Of a DNA stretch of 62,023 nt, positions 54,724-62,023 are shown one piece after another. A program made the position numbers and the translations under genes. Origin of the DNA: UBA1723 sp045641625 (GTDB lineage Bacteria > Bacteroidota > Bacteroidia > Bacteroidales > Paludibacteraceae). The stretch covers positions 1 to 62,023 of the forward strand of contig JAZUHH010000009.1 in NCBI GenBank assembly GCA_045641625.1, in the 5' to 3' direction. The notes under the pieces are model-generated. The model had not been told where the DNA came from and did no database searches. It worked only from the letters and a program-made list of their open reading frames with translations. Every line of letters starts with the position of its first letter. Position 1 is the stretch's first letter.

Positions 54724-56142
54724 TTATTTAGTTGGCTTCTTCTTTAGAAATTGAATAAAACCGACTAATGTAAAGATAGTTACCACCGCACCAAGGCAAT
54801 AAGAAACACCATGACCCAATCCCATGCACTCAGGAGCGATAAAGATATATGTACTACAAACCATTGTCATAAACAACGCTGGTAACAGAGTTATTATGAA
54901 TAGTTTCTTTTTCTTTGCAAGATATACAGTTATTGCCCAAAGAGTAAACACTGACAAAACCTGATTACACCATGCAAAATATCTCCAAATCAGCTGAAAA
55001 CCTTTGTCATCACAAACACTATATACAAGTACACATAATGTTAACGCGAAGATAGGCAAACTGATAACCAATCTGCTCGAAATAGTCTTTTGTTCTTTGC
55101 CACAAAGTTCTGCGACAATAAGTCTTGCACTTCTTAAAGCTGTATCTCCACTTGTAATAGGAGCAAATACAACGCCAAGCAAAGCAAGAACACTACCAAA
55201 TGTTCCAAGCCAGTTCTCTGTAATATCCTTTACAACAACAGCTGCCTTAACACCCTCCATTCCATTTTCATGAAAGTAGTAGTTAGCAGCTGCTGCCCAA
55301 ATAAGGGCAACAATACCCTCTGTAATCATTGCTCCGTAAAATATAGGACGACCGTGCTTCTCGTTAGTCATACATCTTGCCATCAAAGGACTTTGAGTTG
55401 CATGAAAACCACTAATTGCTCCACAGGCAATACTAACAAACATCATAGGGAACAAAGGCATATTATCTTCACCTGCTGGATGCGTATTATCTATTCCTTC
55501 CCATATTTCTGGCAATGTTGGACAATTTACACATAACATAACAAACACACCTAATGCCATGAATATTAAGGCGATAGCAAACAAAGGATATACTTTGCCT
55601 ATAACCTTGTCTATTGGTAGAAGTGTAGCTAATATGTAATATAAAAATATTACTACAAACCACACCATAGGGTTAATATTCGTAAGCTTTGCCAATATAT
55701 CTGAAGGTCCGCTAACAAATACTGCGCCAACCAGAATCATCAAAACAATAGTAAAGAATCTCATTACCTGTTTTGCTGTCATTCCCAAATTTCGACCGAT
55801 AATATCCGGAAGACTTTCTCCACCTTCTCTAATACTTAGCATACCGCCAAGATAATCATGCGTAGCTCCGGCAAAAATACTACCAAAGACAATCCAGAGG
55901 TAAGCAGAAGAACCAAACATGGCACCCATAATGGCACCAAAGATTGGACCAAGACCTGCAATATTCAAGAACTGGATCATGAATATTCTCCATGTCGGAA
56001 GAGGCATAAAATCAACTCCATCATTCTTCTCCAACGCAGGAGTTTTACGATTGGGGTCGGGACCAAATATCTTTTCTACAAATGCTCCATATACGAAATA
56101 TCCGAGCACTAGAAGAACTAAAGCTATTGAAAAAGTTACCAT
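54724..56142 (-). CDS. cstA: Carbon starvation protein CstA-like permease
   Basis: 472 aa with about 12-13 hydrophobic helices and CstA signatures: DPNRKTPALEKNDGVDFMPLPTW, NIAGLGPIFGAIMGAMFGSSAYLWIV, HDYLGGMLSIREGG, GAISGFHATQSPLMARCM, GDTALRSARLIVAE. Shorter than E. coli CstA (about 700 aa), as is normal for the Bacteroidetes form. Known relatives take up pyruvate or peptides. Upstream manC is 15 nt away, downstream the broken gene 8 nt away. Confidence 0.9.
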   Translation of the reverse strand: MVTFSIALVLLVLGYFVYGAFVEKIFGPDPNRKTPALEKNDGVDFMPLPTWRIFMIQFLNIAGLGPIFGAIMGAMFGSSAYLWIVFGSIFAGATHDYLGGMLSIREGGESLPDIIGRNLGMTAKQVMRFFTIVLMILVGAVFVSGPSDILAKLTNINPMVWFVVIFLYYILATLLPIDKVIGKVYPLFAIALIFMALGVFVMLCVNCPTLPEIWEGIDNTHPAGEDNMPLFPMMFVSIACGAISGFHATQSPLMARCMTNEKHGRPIFYGAMITEGIVALIWAAAANYYFHENGMEGVKAAVVVKDITENWLGTFGSVLALLGVVFAPITSGDTALRSARLIVAELCGKEQKTISSRLVISLPIFALTLCVLVYSVCDDKGFQLIWRYFAWCNQVLSVFTLWAITVYLAKKKKLFIITLLPALFMTMVCSTYIFIAPECMGLGHGVSYCLGAVVTIFTLVGFIQFLKKKPTK

Positions 56143-56157
56143 TTCCCTATGCTCCGA

Positions 56158-57237
56158 TTAAATGTAATTTTCTCCGAATGTATCCTTTACTTCGCCTACC
56201 CAATCTCTGATATGCTGCTCCTCTTCTCTTTTGCATATCAGCAAGGACTTCTCGTCATCAACGATAATAAGGTCATCGACACCCTGAATAACAGCAACCT
56301 TGCCAGACTTTGTACTAACTACATTGCCCTTGGCATCGTGATATATGGCCTGTCCCTTCAATGTTGCATTCTGATTCTCGTCCTTGTTGTCAGCAAGATC
56401 GTAAAGGCTACCCCAAGTACCTAGATCGCTCCATCCAAAATCAGCCGCAATAACATTCACATTGCTTGCCTTCTCCATGATAGCGTAGTCAATTGAAAGG
56501 TTCTTACAAGTACGGTACATAGAGTCGATGAACTCCTGCTCACCATCTGACAAATACATGCCATCTACATCGAACTTAGCCCATAGTTCTGGCTCGTAGC
56601 TCTTGAATGCCTTCTCGATGCTCTTAACGCTCCATATGAACATACCGCTGTTCCAAAGGAAATCGCCGCTGTCAAGGAAAATCTTTGCTAGCTCGATATT
56701 TGGCTTTTCAGTGAATGTCTTTACCTTGTAAACGTCACCTTCGTTGCTCTCTGCCTCAACCTGAATATATCCGTAACCAGTCTCTGGACGACTTGGCTTG
56801 ATACCCATAGTCAACAAGGAATCATGACTTGCAGAGAAGTTCAATCCAGAAAGAATTGTCTGCTTGAACACATCCTCCTTTAGGATCAAATGGTCAGACG
56901 GCGATATTACTACATTGGCATCTGGATTGATGCTCTTGATCTTGTTCATGGCATAAGCAATACAAGGAGCTGTATTTCTTCTGGCAGGCTCAAGCAAAAG
57001 CTGAGAAGGCTTCAACTCAGGCAATTGCTCAAGAATCAAATCACGATACTGCTTGTTAGAAGCAATAAATATATTCTCTACTGGGATGAAAGACTTGAAT
57101 CTGTCAAAAGTCTGCTGTAGAAGAGATCTACCTACACCAAAGAAATCAATAAACTGCTTTGGAAACTCACTACGAGAGCAAGGCCAGAATCTTGTGCCTG
57201 CTCCACCAGCCATAATAACAAGGAAATTGTTTGACAC
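56158..57237 (-). CDS. manC: Mannose-1-phosphate guanylyltransferase
   Basis: Makes GDP-mannose for capsule, O-antigen or glycoprotein glycans. 359 aa with start GTG at 57237; the GDP-binding signature AGGAGTRFWPCSRSEFPKQF is near residues 10-29, with SPSDHLI, EKPNIELA, GMFIWSV and AADFGWSDLGTWGSLYDLAD following. The C-terminal isomerase half seen in bifunctional ManC is missing, so guanylyltransferase only. Confidence 0.93.
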   Translation of the reverse strand: MSNNFLVIMAGGAGTRFWPCSRSEFPKQFIDFFGVGRSLLQQTFDRFKSFIPVENIFIASNKQYRDLILEQLPELKPSQLLLEPARRNTAPCIAYAMNKIKSINPDANVVISPSDHLILKEDVFKQTILSGLNFSASHDSLLTMGIKPSRPETGYGYIQVEAESNEGDVYKVKTFTEKPNIELAKIFLDSGDFLWNSGMFIWSVKSIEKAFKSYEPELWAKFDVDGMYLSDGEQEFIDSMYRTCKNLSIDYAIMEKASNVNVIAADFGWSDLGTWGSLYDLADNKDENQNATLKGQAIYHDAKGNVVSTKSGKVAVIQGVDDLIIVDDEKSLLICKREEEQHIRDWVGEVKDTFGENYI

Positions 57238-57277
57238 GGTAATATACTTTTAATCTGTTTCTATTTATTCACAAAAT

Positions 57278-57309
57278 GCTTGGAATCAGCAGAAAAACTA
57301 ATTCCAAGC
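57278..57309 (-). terminator. Terminator after the Bax-inhibitor-1 gene
   Basis: 9-bp stem GCTTGGAAT/ATTCCAAGC, 14-nt loop, then TTTTGTG on the minus strand; 32 nt after the gene. Confidence 0.8.
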
Positions 57310-57341
57310 AAATATGGTTAATTTAATGTTTTATCTGACAA

Positions 57342-58040
57342 TTAGTCTCTTCTGCTTCCCAATATTCTTAACAAATACAAGAACAAATTGACAAAGTCAA
57401 GATACAAGTTCAATGCTCCGATAAGAGCAACTTTCTTGCGAACCTCCTCATCCTCAATCATGTGGAATCCTGCATTCTTTAGCTTCCAAGTATCATATAC
57501 TGTAAGTCCGACGAATAGCAAAACACCAATATAGTTCAAAATCATCTGGAAACCAGATATGTTGAAGATCAAATTAATGACTGTTGCAATTACCAATCCG
57601 ATAAGAACAAAATAAAGAATTCTACCGAATGTGCTTAGATCCTTCTTCACATAGAATCCGACTAGAGAGCAAGCTCCGAAAGTCAATGCACAAATAACGA
57701 AGGTTGAAGCTACACTACTAAATGTATATAGCAAGAATATGCTTGCCAATGTAATACCATTGATAATGGAATATACAATAAACAATACATTCTGTGTAGC
57801 ATATGACATCTTGTCAATAAGTCCGCTTATTGCCCATACCAAGCCAACCTCAACTATACACAAACCATAGAACAAGATCTTACTCGAAAAGAACAATCTA
57901 AGCAATGTCTCAGAATTTGCTACAACCCATGCAGAACCTGCACTGATCAACAATGCACAACACATTAGAGCATAAACCTTGCTCATATACTGGGTAAGAG
58001 CCAAATTTTCTTCCTGCTCAAAAGAAGTTATATTTCCCAT
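57342..58040 (-). CDS. Bax inhibitor-1/YccA-family membrane protein
   Basis: 232 aa with seven transmembrane helices and the C-terminal ALNLYLDFVNLFLYLLRILG motif typical of BI-1 proteins. Bacterial members are proton- or calcium-sensitive channels or modulators of the FtsH system. Starts MGNITSFEQEENLALTQYM. Own -7 box at 58069. Single-gene unit. Confidence 0.9.
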   Translation of the reverse strand: MGNITSFEQEENLALTQYMSKVYALMCCALLISAGSAWVVANSETLLRLFFSSKILFYGLCIVEVGLVWAISGLIDKMSYATQNVLFIVYSIINGITLASIFLLYTFSSVASTFVICALTFGACSLVGFYVKKDLSTFGRILYFVLIGLVIATVINLIFNISGFQMILNYIGVLLFVGLTVYDTWKLKNAGFHMIEDEEVRKKVALIGALNLYLDFVNLFLYLLRILGSRRD

Positions 58041-58068
58041 TTCTCTTTAGTTTTGATTAATACTTGTG

Positions 58069-58076
58069 CAAAATTA
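58069..58076 (-). promoter_or_regulatory. -7 box for the Bax-inhibitor-1 gene
   Basis: TAATTTTG on the minus strand, 29 nt before the ATG; -33 element not clear. Confidence 0.6.
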
Positions 58077-58166
58077 CGATTTTTACCGACAATCTGCACC
58101 CCACAAGAATCCTTTTTTCAAGATTTTAACCGAATTTTAAACATTTTTAACTTTTGGCTGACAAAA

Positions 58167-58199
58167 AAGAGTGGAAACTTAATTAAAGTCCCCACTCTT
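58167..58199 (-). terminator. Terminator of the multidomain esterase gene
   Basis: 8-bp stem AAGAGTGG/CCACTCTT with further internal pairing (GACTT/AAGTT), then a T6 run on the minus strand, 24 nt after the stop. Confidence 0.8.
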
Positions 58200-58223
58200 G
58201 ACAATAAAAAACTAAAATCAGAC

Positions 58224-60701
58224 CTATTTGTTAACTACAAGCTTATGAACCGTAGCCTCACCATCAACAACTGTTCGGACTAGATATAGGCCGTTTCTGA
58301 GAGTTGATGTGTCTATGCTTCTGCTGTCGCTGACCTTAACAACTTCTCCTACCATGTCAAGGATCTCGACACGCTCTACATCTCCATCAGCAACTATATT
58401 TGCCTTTGTTGATGCAGGATTTGGAACAATGGAAACCCTCTTTGCCAAAGCTGAGGAACTTGAAGTTGAAAGGGATGTAAAATTCAGCCAGTCGATATCA
58501 ACCCAATCTGCATCAATGCTTAGCTTCAAGACATGAGTACCTTTCTTCAGTTTGAAGATCTTGTTCTGCTTCTGCTCTGCATAAGTTCCCCAATCTCCTG
58601 TATTAGCTACATTCACAGTATAGTCGATAGACTTGTCATCCATTGTTAGGGTAAACTTTCCGCTAGTACCACCCTCTCCGACACGAACTGTAAGCTCGTA
58701 ATCGCCGTCAGCCTCAACATCTACTGTATATTGCATCCACTCGCCGCTCTGGCAGTTTCCAACAACATAGTCGGAACCATCCTTCTTTATATCCACATCA
58801 TCCGAACGATACACATTTTTGTAGGAGTCGCAAGAGTTACCAGAAGACTTGTCATACCAACCTATATTGCTACCTCCCTCGTCATAGTTCTCTGCCTCTA
58901 TCTTGCCAGGAATCTTGGCAGCAACACCGCCGTAAGGAGTTGCCTCTTTAGGCTGAACAGATCCTCCTCCAACTAGCTCAAGCATAGCCTCTGCATATCT
59001 TCTTCCAAGTTCTGTATAAGAATCGTAAGTGAAATGATAGTCATCAACTCCAGACAATCCTTTGGTGCTTACAACCTTGCTTTTCTTTATCATTCCGGCA
59101 ACCTGATCCATTCTGTCGCGAGCACCTTCGTTAAGAAGTTCACCAAGAACGAAAGCTACATTGTCCTTGTCAAGACTCAACTCCGAACAAATACCATTAT
59201 GAATCTTAGTCACAACCTTCGCCCAGTCACTATAACCCCAGTCAGATTCTCCCTGATGGAACACAAAACCTTCTATTTTACCAGTCTCGACGGCCTTTTT
59301 ACCACAATCCACCATTCTCTTGTATGGATTTCCGTCGAAATCTTTTGCGATATTCTTCAACCAGTCTGCTGAAGCGGCAATCTCCTGCTGATACTGATCA
59401 GGATCAAAACACTTGATGCTAGCGCCAGGAATGGCAACGGGAATTACACCGACAGTCTCGTCGTCAGGCAAGTTCTCTGCCATGACTCTAAGGAAGTTGT
59501 CAACATAGGAATAACCTGCACCTGCCGCAACCAACGGAGACTTTGCATTCACCCAAGTTCCAACATTTCCCCTTCCGTTAGAAGTTACCATCATCTTGAT
59601 CTTGGGATTATTCTGGTTCTTGTCTGCAGAAGTTGGATCTGCATTTCCCCAAGTGTTTGACTGACCGAAGGCAAAATAGATATGGAACTTTGACTTCTCG
59701 TCCTTGTCATTATTTCCTGGATCTTTTCCCGGATCAACTACACTACTGCTTCCGGAACCCTTCATCTCTCTTGCTTTTGCAAGGAACTTGATCATGTCTC
59801 CGCAATGTTGTGAAGCGACACCATGACCGCCGGAATGCTTGTATAGTTCTGTATATACACCTGCCTTTCTCAACTCCTCCTCGAACTCGATACCCTGACA
59901 CTGGGCAACGATATTGTCACTTGAACCGTGGCAAATCATGAAAGGCGGATCCGAAGGGTCTATGTATGTGTTTGCATTCAGCAGATGGAACTTGTCATTG
60001 CAAGCAGATTTTGTACAACCCATAAGGTTTTCCTCCATCTGAGGCATCTGCATAGTTGCCATACCTCCCATGTCCTTGTAACAGTCCATGCGGAGAAGGT
60101 TTACCGGTCCGCTCCAGTCAACGACCGCATCCACACTTGACGAGAAACTTGTATATGCACCAAGATTACCCTCCAGGTCCATCTGTGCAGAACCATACTT
60201 TCCCACTTTGACATTTCTGGATGTTCCCATGACCGAAGCCAAATGACCTCCGGAAGAGAAACCCGAAATGGCGATGAAAGAAGTATCGACACCCAACTTC
60301 TCGGCATTTCCCCTTATGTATCTGATTACAGCCTTGATGTCATGACTCTGTGACGGCCACTGGGCATCACCCGAAGAACGATGATTCGGAGCAACAAAAA
60401 TATACCCATTGCTACAGGCAGCATAACCTACCGAACCCAAATCAGCACCACCCTTTCCGTCATTGCTCTGCCATGCGCTTCCATAGATATGGATCAAAAC
60501 CGGATGCTTCTTGCCATCTTCCTTTGGAAAATAAATGTCAAGGTTGTGATAACCTTTTCCGTCGCCGACATAATTCACATCTTTCTGCGACTTGAACGCG
60601 TTGATATCTCCATTAGTAGTCTGTTCGCCACCGAAATTTTGGGCGAAGACAAAACCACAGCCAAATAGCAACGCCATTACACTTGTAAAGAATTTTTTCA
60701 T
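58224..60701 (-). CDS. Secreted multidomain carbohydrate esterase with CBM6 and T9SS sorting domain
   Basis: 825 aa from ATG at 60701 (opens MKKFFTSVMALLFGCGFVFAQ, a Sec signal; the frame to 60782 starts with TTG). Domain order: alpha/beta-hydrolase esterase about 35-300 with nucleophile Ser149 in GFSSGG and HGGxW-like HIYGSAW; a Ser/Pro/Asp linker; an SGNH acetylesterase (SASA, CE6-like) about 345-600 with FAFGQSNTWG and DYHF; CBM6 about 625-755 (GKIEAENYD, YTVDVEADGDYELTVRV); and a T9SS type A sorting domain at the end (SIVPNPAS..NGLYLVRT). It would remove acetyl or feruloyl groups from xylan at the cell surface. The double-esterase fusion is unusual. Confidence 0.88.
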   Translation of the reverse strand: MKKFFTSVMALLFGCGFVFAQNFGGEQTTNGDINAFKSQKDVNYVGDGKGYHNLDIYFPKEDGKKHPVLIHIYGSAWQSNDGKGGADLGSVGYAACSNGYIFVAPNHRSSGDAQWPSQSHDIKAVIRYIRGNAEKLGVDTSFIAISGFSSGGHLASVMGTSRNVKVGKYGSAQMDLEGNLGAYTSFSSSVDAVVDWSGPVNLLRMDCYKDMGGMATMQMPQMEENLMGCTKSACNDKFHLLNANTYIDPSDPPFMICHGSSDNIVAQCQGIEFEEELRKAGVYTELYKHSGGHGVASQHCGDMIKFLAKAREMKGSGSSSVVDPGKDPGNNDKDEKSKFHIYFAFGQSNTWGNADPTSADKNQNNPKIKMMVTSNGRGNVGTWVNAKSPLVAAGAGYSYVDNFLRVMAENLPDDETVGVIPVAIPGASIKCFDPDQYQQEIAASADWLKNIAKDFDGNPYKRMVDCGKKAVETGKIEGFVFHQGESDWGYSDWAKVVTKIHNGICSELSLDKDNVAFVLGELLNEGARDRMDQVAGMIKKSKVVSTKGLSGVDDYHFTYDSYTELGRRYAEAMLELVGGGSVQPKEATPYGGVAAKIPGKIEAENYDEGGSNIGWYDKSSGNSCDSYKNVYRSDDVDIKKDGSDYVVGNCQSGEWMQYTVDVEADGDYELTVRVGEGGTSGKFTLTMDDKSIDYTVNVANTGDWGTYAEQKQNKIFKLKKGTHVLKLSIDADWVDIDWLNFTSLSTSSSSALAKRVSIVPNPASTKANIVADGDVERVEILDMVGEVVKVSDSRSIDTSTLRNGLYLVRTVVDGEATVHKLVVNK

Positions 60702-60855
60702 GTTAAATATTAGATATTGGATTATGTTATATATGTAATGTTTTGCAGTGGCAAAATTGGACATAATTATGGTAAAAACCAAATCATTTATATCATTTTT
60801 GTTAGCCTCACTTTTTATTCATGTTCTTTAACATCATTTCCTGGATACAAAAACA

Positions 60856-60877
60856 AAAGGCGACCGAAGCCGCCTTT
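60856..60877 (-). terminator. Terminator of the tandem Fib_succ genes
   Basis: Stem AAAGGCGGC/GTCGCCTTT with a TTCG tetraloop, followed on the minus strand by TGTTTTTG. Confidence 0.8.
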
Positions 60878-60910
60878 GAATAAAATAATCCGACACGGGT
60901 TAAGCCCACT

Positions 60911-61607
60911 CTATTTTGAGACAGCACGAACAGGGAACCCATGGCTACATCTAAGGTCGTACCAATCGACTTCCTTCTCATTAAAGTACAAGGCGTTACT
61001 CTCGTCGTCCTCGGAGAGCGAAGACGACCAGTAATAGCCGTCGCTACCAACATCAGTGAACTCATCACCCCAACGACTGAATAAAAACATGAGTGTCGGA
61101 ATTGCTGTAGTCTGACGACGGTGTCTGCCCGCTTCCTACAAACTTTCCCTTATCATCTAAACTCTTCGTCTTATAAAATATCACGCCTTTCACGTCAGTG
61201 CCGTTGTAGCCGTTCGTCCACACCATATAGCTGTTCTCTTGAAGCTCTCTCTGCTCCTTGCTCGTTGGCATTCGCCACTCATTGCCCCAGTTGGCTGTCG
61301 CAGCATCGTCCTCTGGAAGAAGTGTTGTCAATCCATCTTTTGAATTGTACTTTGTCATATTTTCAACACCCCATTTGTATGTACTCCAATTATACACTTC
61401 CTTGGGCTCTATCTCACCCCAAGCATAATAATTGCCATATTCCCAAGGCTTGTTTGCCCCAATGTTACAAGTTGCCCACTTCAAACCACTTGGAAGTCCA
61501 AGGTCAACATAAGTATGACCATTAACACTGCCTGTTTTTGGAACAGAATCTGCATTAGCTCCAATGAAACCTAACAACAAAACACCTAATAGAAATATAT
61601 TTCTCAT
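60911..61607 (-). pseudogene. Frameshifted Fib_succ_major-domain protein gene
   Basis: ATG at 61607 opens a signal peptide (MRNIFLLGVLLLGFIGANA), then SVNGHTYVDLGLPSGLKWATCNIG and WGNEWRMPTSKEQ, the Fibrobacter succinogenes paralogous domain with C-type-lectin fold. The first frame ends early at 61065. Removing one base from the T5 run (plus-strand A5 at 61083-61087) restores FSRWGDEFTDVGSDGYYWSS and CSHGFPVRAVSK up to TAG at 60911. It may be an authentic lesion, a phase-variable site or a sequence error. Next gene upstream (61619) is a paralogue 11 nt away, so they form an operon. Confidence 0.8.
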
Positions 61608-61618
61608 AAATTACAACT

Positions 61619-62023
61619 TTATTCTGAGACAGGACGGACAGTGCGCCCGGAGTTGCGGTTGTAGTAGTCCGTGCCCTTACTGCTCGAATTGAAGTAGAGG
61701 TAGTAAGCGTAGTAGCTACTGCTCTCGTACACAGTAGAACTCCAATAGTAGCCGCGAGAACCCACACCGCTGCTCGAAGTACCATAGCGGAAGCCAGCAG
61801 CAGGAAGGAAAATCCAATTGCTGTTCACTTTACTTGATACCTTATATCCATCAACACCTTCAAGATTATCCCATTCCCAAACACAACTATTCAATAATTC
61901 TTTGAACTCTTCTTCTGTTGGCATTCTCCATCCTTTACCCCAATTTGATGTCGCAGCATCATATTTATCGGCAAGTTCATTATTGGCATCAACAACTCCT
62001 CTTTCCTTTAATTCTGATGTACG
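61619..62023 (-). CDS. Fib_succ_major-domain protein, 5' part beyond the window
   Basis: 135 codons to TAA at 61619, open across the window edge. Contains WGKGWRMPTEEEFKELLNSC, LEGVDGYKVSSKVN, WIFLPAAGFRYGTSSSGVGS and a C-terminal block GYYWSSTVYESSSYYAYYLY followed by Ser/Tyr/Asn-rich residues, ending GRTVRPVSE. This is a C-type-lectin-type fold of the Fib_succ_major family, likely secreted. The concentration of TAC, AGC, AGT, GAC and AAC codons in the last 45 codons is what A-directed mutagenesis of AAC/AAT codons produces. Paralogue of the frameshifted gene downstream. Confidence 0.85.
   Translation of the reverse strand, partial: RTSELKERGVVDANNELADKYDAATSNWGKGWRMPTEEEFKELLNSCVWEWDNLEGVDGYKVSSKVNSNWIFLPAAGFRYGTSSSGVGSRGYYWSSTVYESSSYYAYYLYFNSSSKGTDYYNRNSGRTVRPVSE

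Noticed and set aside
60808..61068. Separate 86-aa gene at 60808-61068
   Set aside because: It overlaps the restored 3' part of the frameshifted Fib_succ gene and is low complexity in a shadow frame.

Overview
The window is a 62 kb chromosomal segment of a Bacteroidales bacterium, most likely Prevotella or a close relative. Evidence for this: promoters with the Bacteroidetes -7 box TAnnTTTG and a TTG/TTTG element about 19 nt upstream; a SusD/RagB lipoprotein; a type IX secretion (T9SS) C-terminal sorting domain; GSCFA, DUF349 and DUF5683 proteins; menaquinone genes; an S41 processing protease; CstA; and many lipoproteins. I saw no rRNA, tRNA, CRISPR array or insertion sequence. No reverse transcriptase or integrase was seen either.

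Layout. 0.1-6.4 kb (+): a leucine operon, leuA, a fused leuCD, a second LeuA/CimA-type synthase and leuB, closed by a strong terminator. 6.6-7.3 kb: a decayed lipoprotein gene. 7.3-11.9 kb (-): a secreted protein, then an operon of lipoprotein, metallo-beta-lactamase hydrolase, menF and menD. 12.3-13.5 kb (+): an MFS permease. From 13.7 kb on, almost every gene is on the minus strand: obg, an orphan susD, the CCA-adding enzyme, a DUF6261-like protein, a TPR/beta-barrel pair, a WalJ-like hydrolase, and parA-parB-DUF5683-mltD. These are followed by a C11 protease lipoprotein and a NUDIX enzyme. 29.9-32.9 kb: an insulated cassette of an EcoRI-family adenine methyltransferase, a 112-aa protein and a DUF262-HNH protein. 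It is preceded by a structured RNA with its own promoter and terminator. 33.2-53.9 kb: map, a carboxynorspermidine-dehydrogenase-like enzyme, a nitroreductase, DsbD, an FtsX-like permease, an aminotransferase, a glucosaminidase, rluB, DUF349, an AAE-type transporter, S41 protease, GSCFA, and aat-clpA-clpS. 53.9-62 kb: a broken SUMF1/FGE-fold gene, cstA, manC, a Bax-inhibitor-1 protein, a large multidomain esterase carrying CBM6 and a T9SS tail, and two tandem Fib_succ_major (C-type-lectin fold) genes. One of these two is frameshifted and the other runs off the window.

How the parts work together. The leu operon covers leucine synthesis from 2-oxoisovalerate to 4-methyl-2-oxopentanoate and perhaps citramalate-based isoleucine synthesis. 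menF and menD perform the first two committed menaquinone steps. clpS-clpA-aat is a complete bacterial Leu/Phe N-degron module apart from ClpP. The methyltransferase/DUF262-HNH cassette looks like a self-contained modification-linked defence unit and is the best candidate for an undescribed system, particularly with its upstream ~295-nt RNA. In that RNA a 177-nt core folds into a 6S-like rod. The three C-type-lectin-fold genes at the right end have Asn/Ser/Tyr/Asp-rich C-termini resembling targets of a diversity-generating retroelement.
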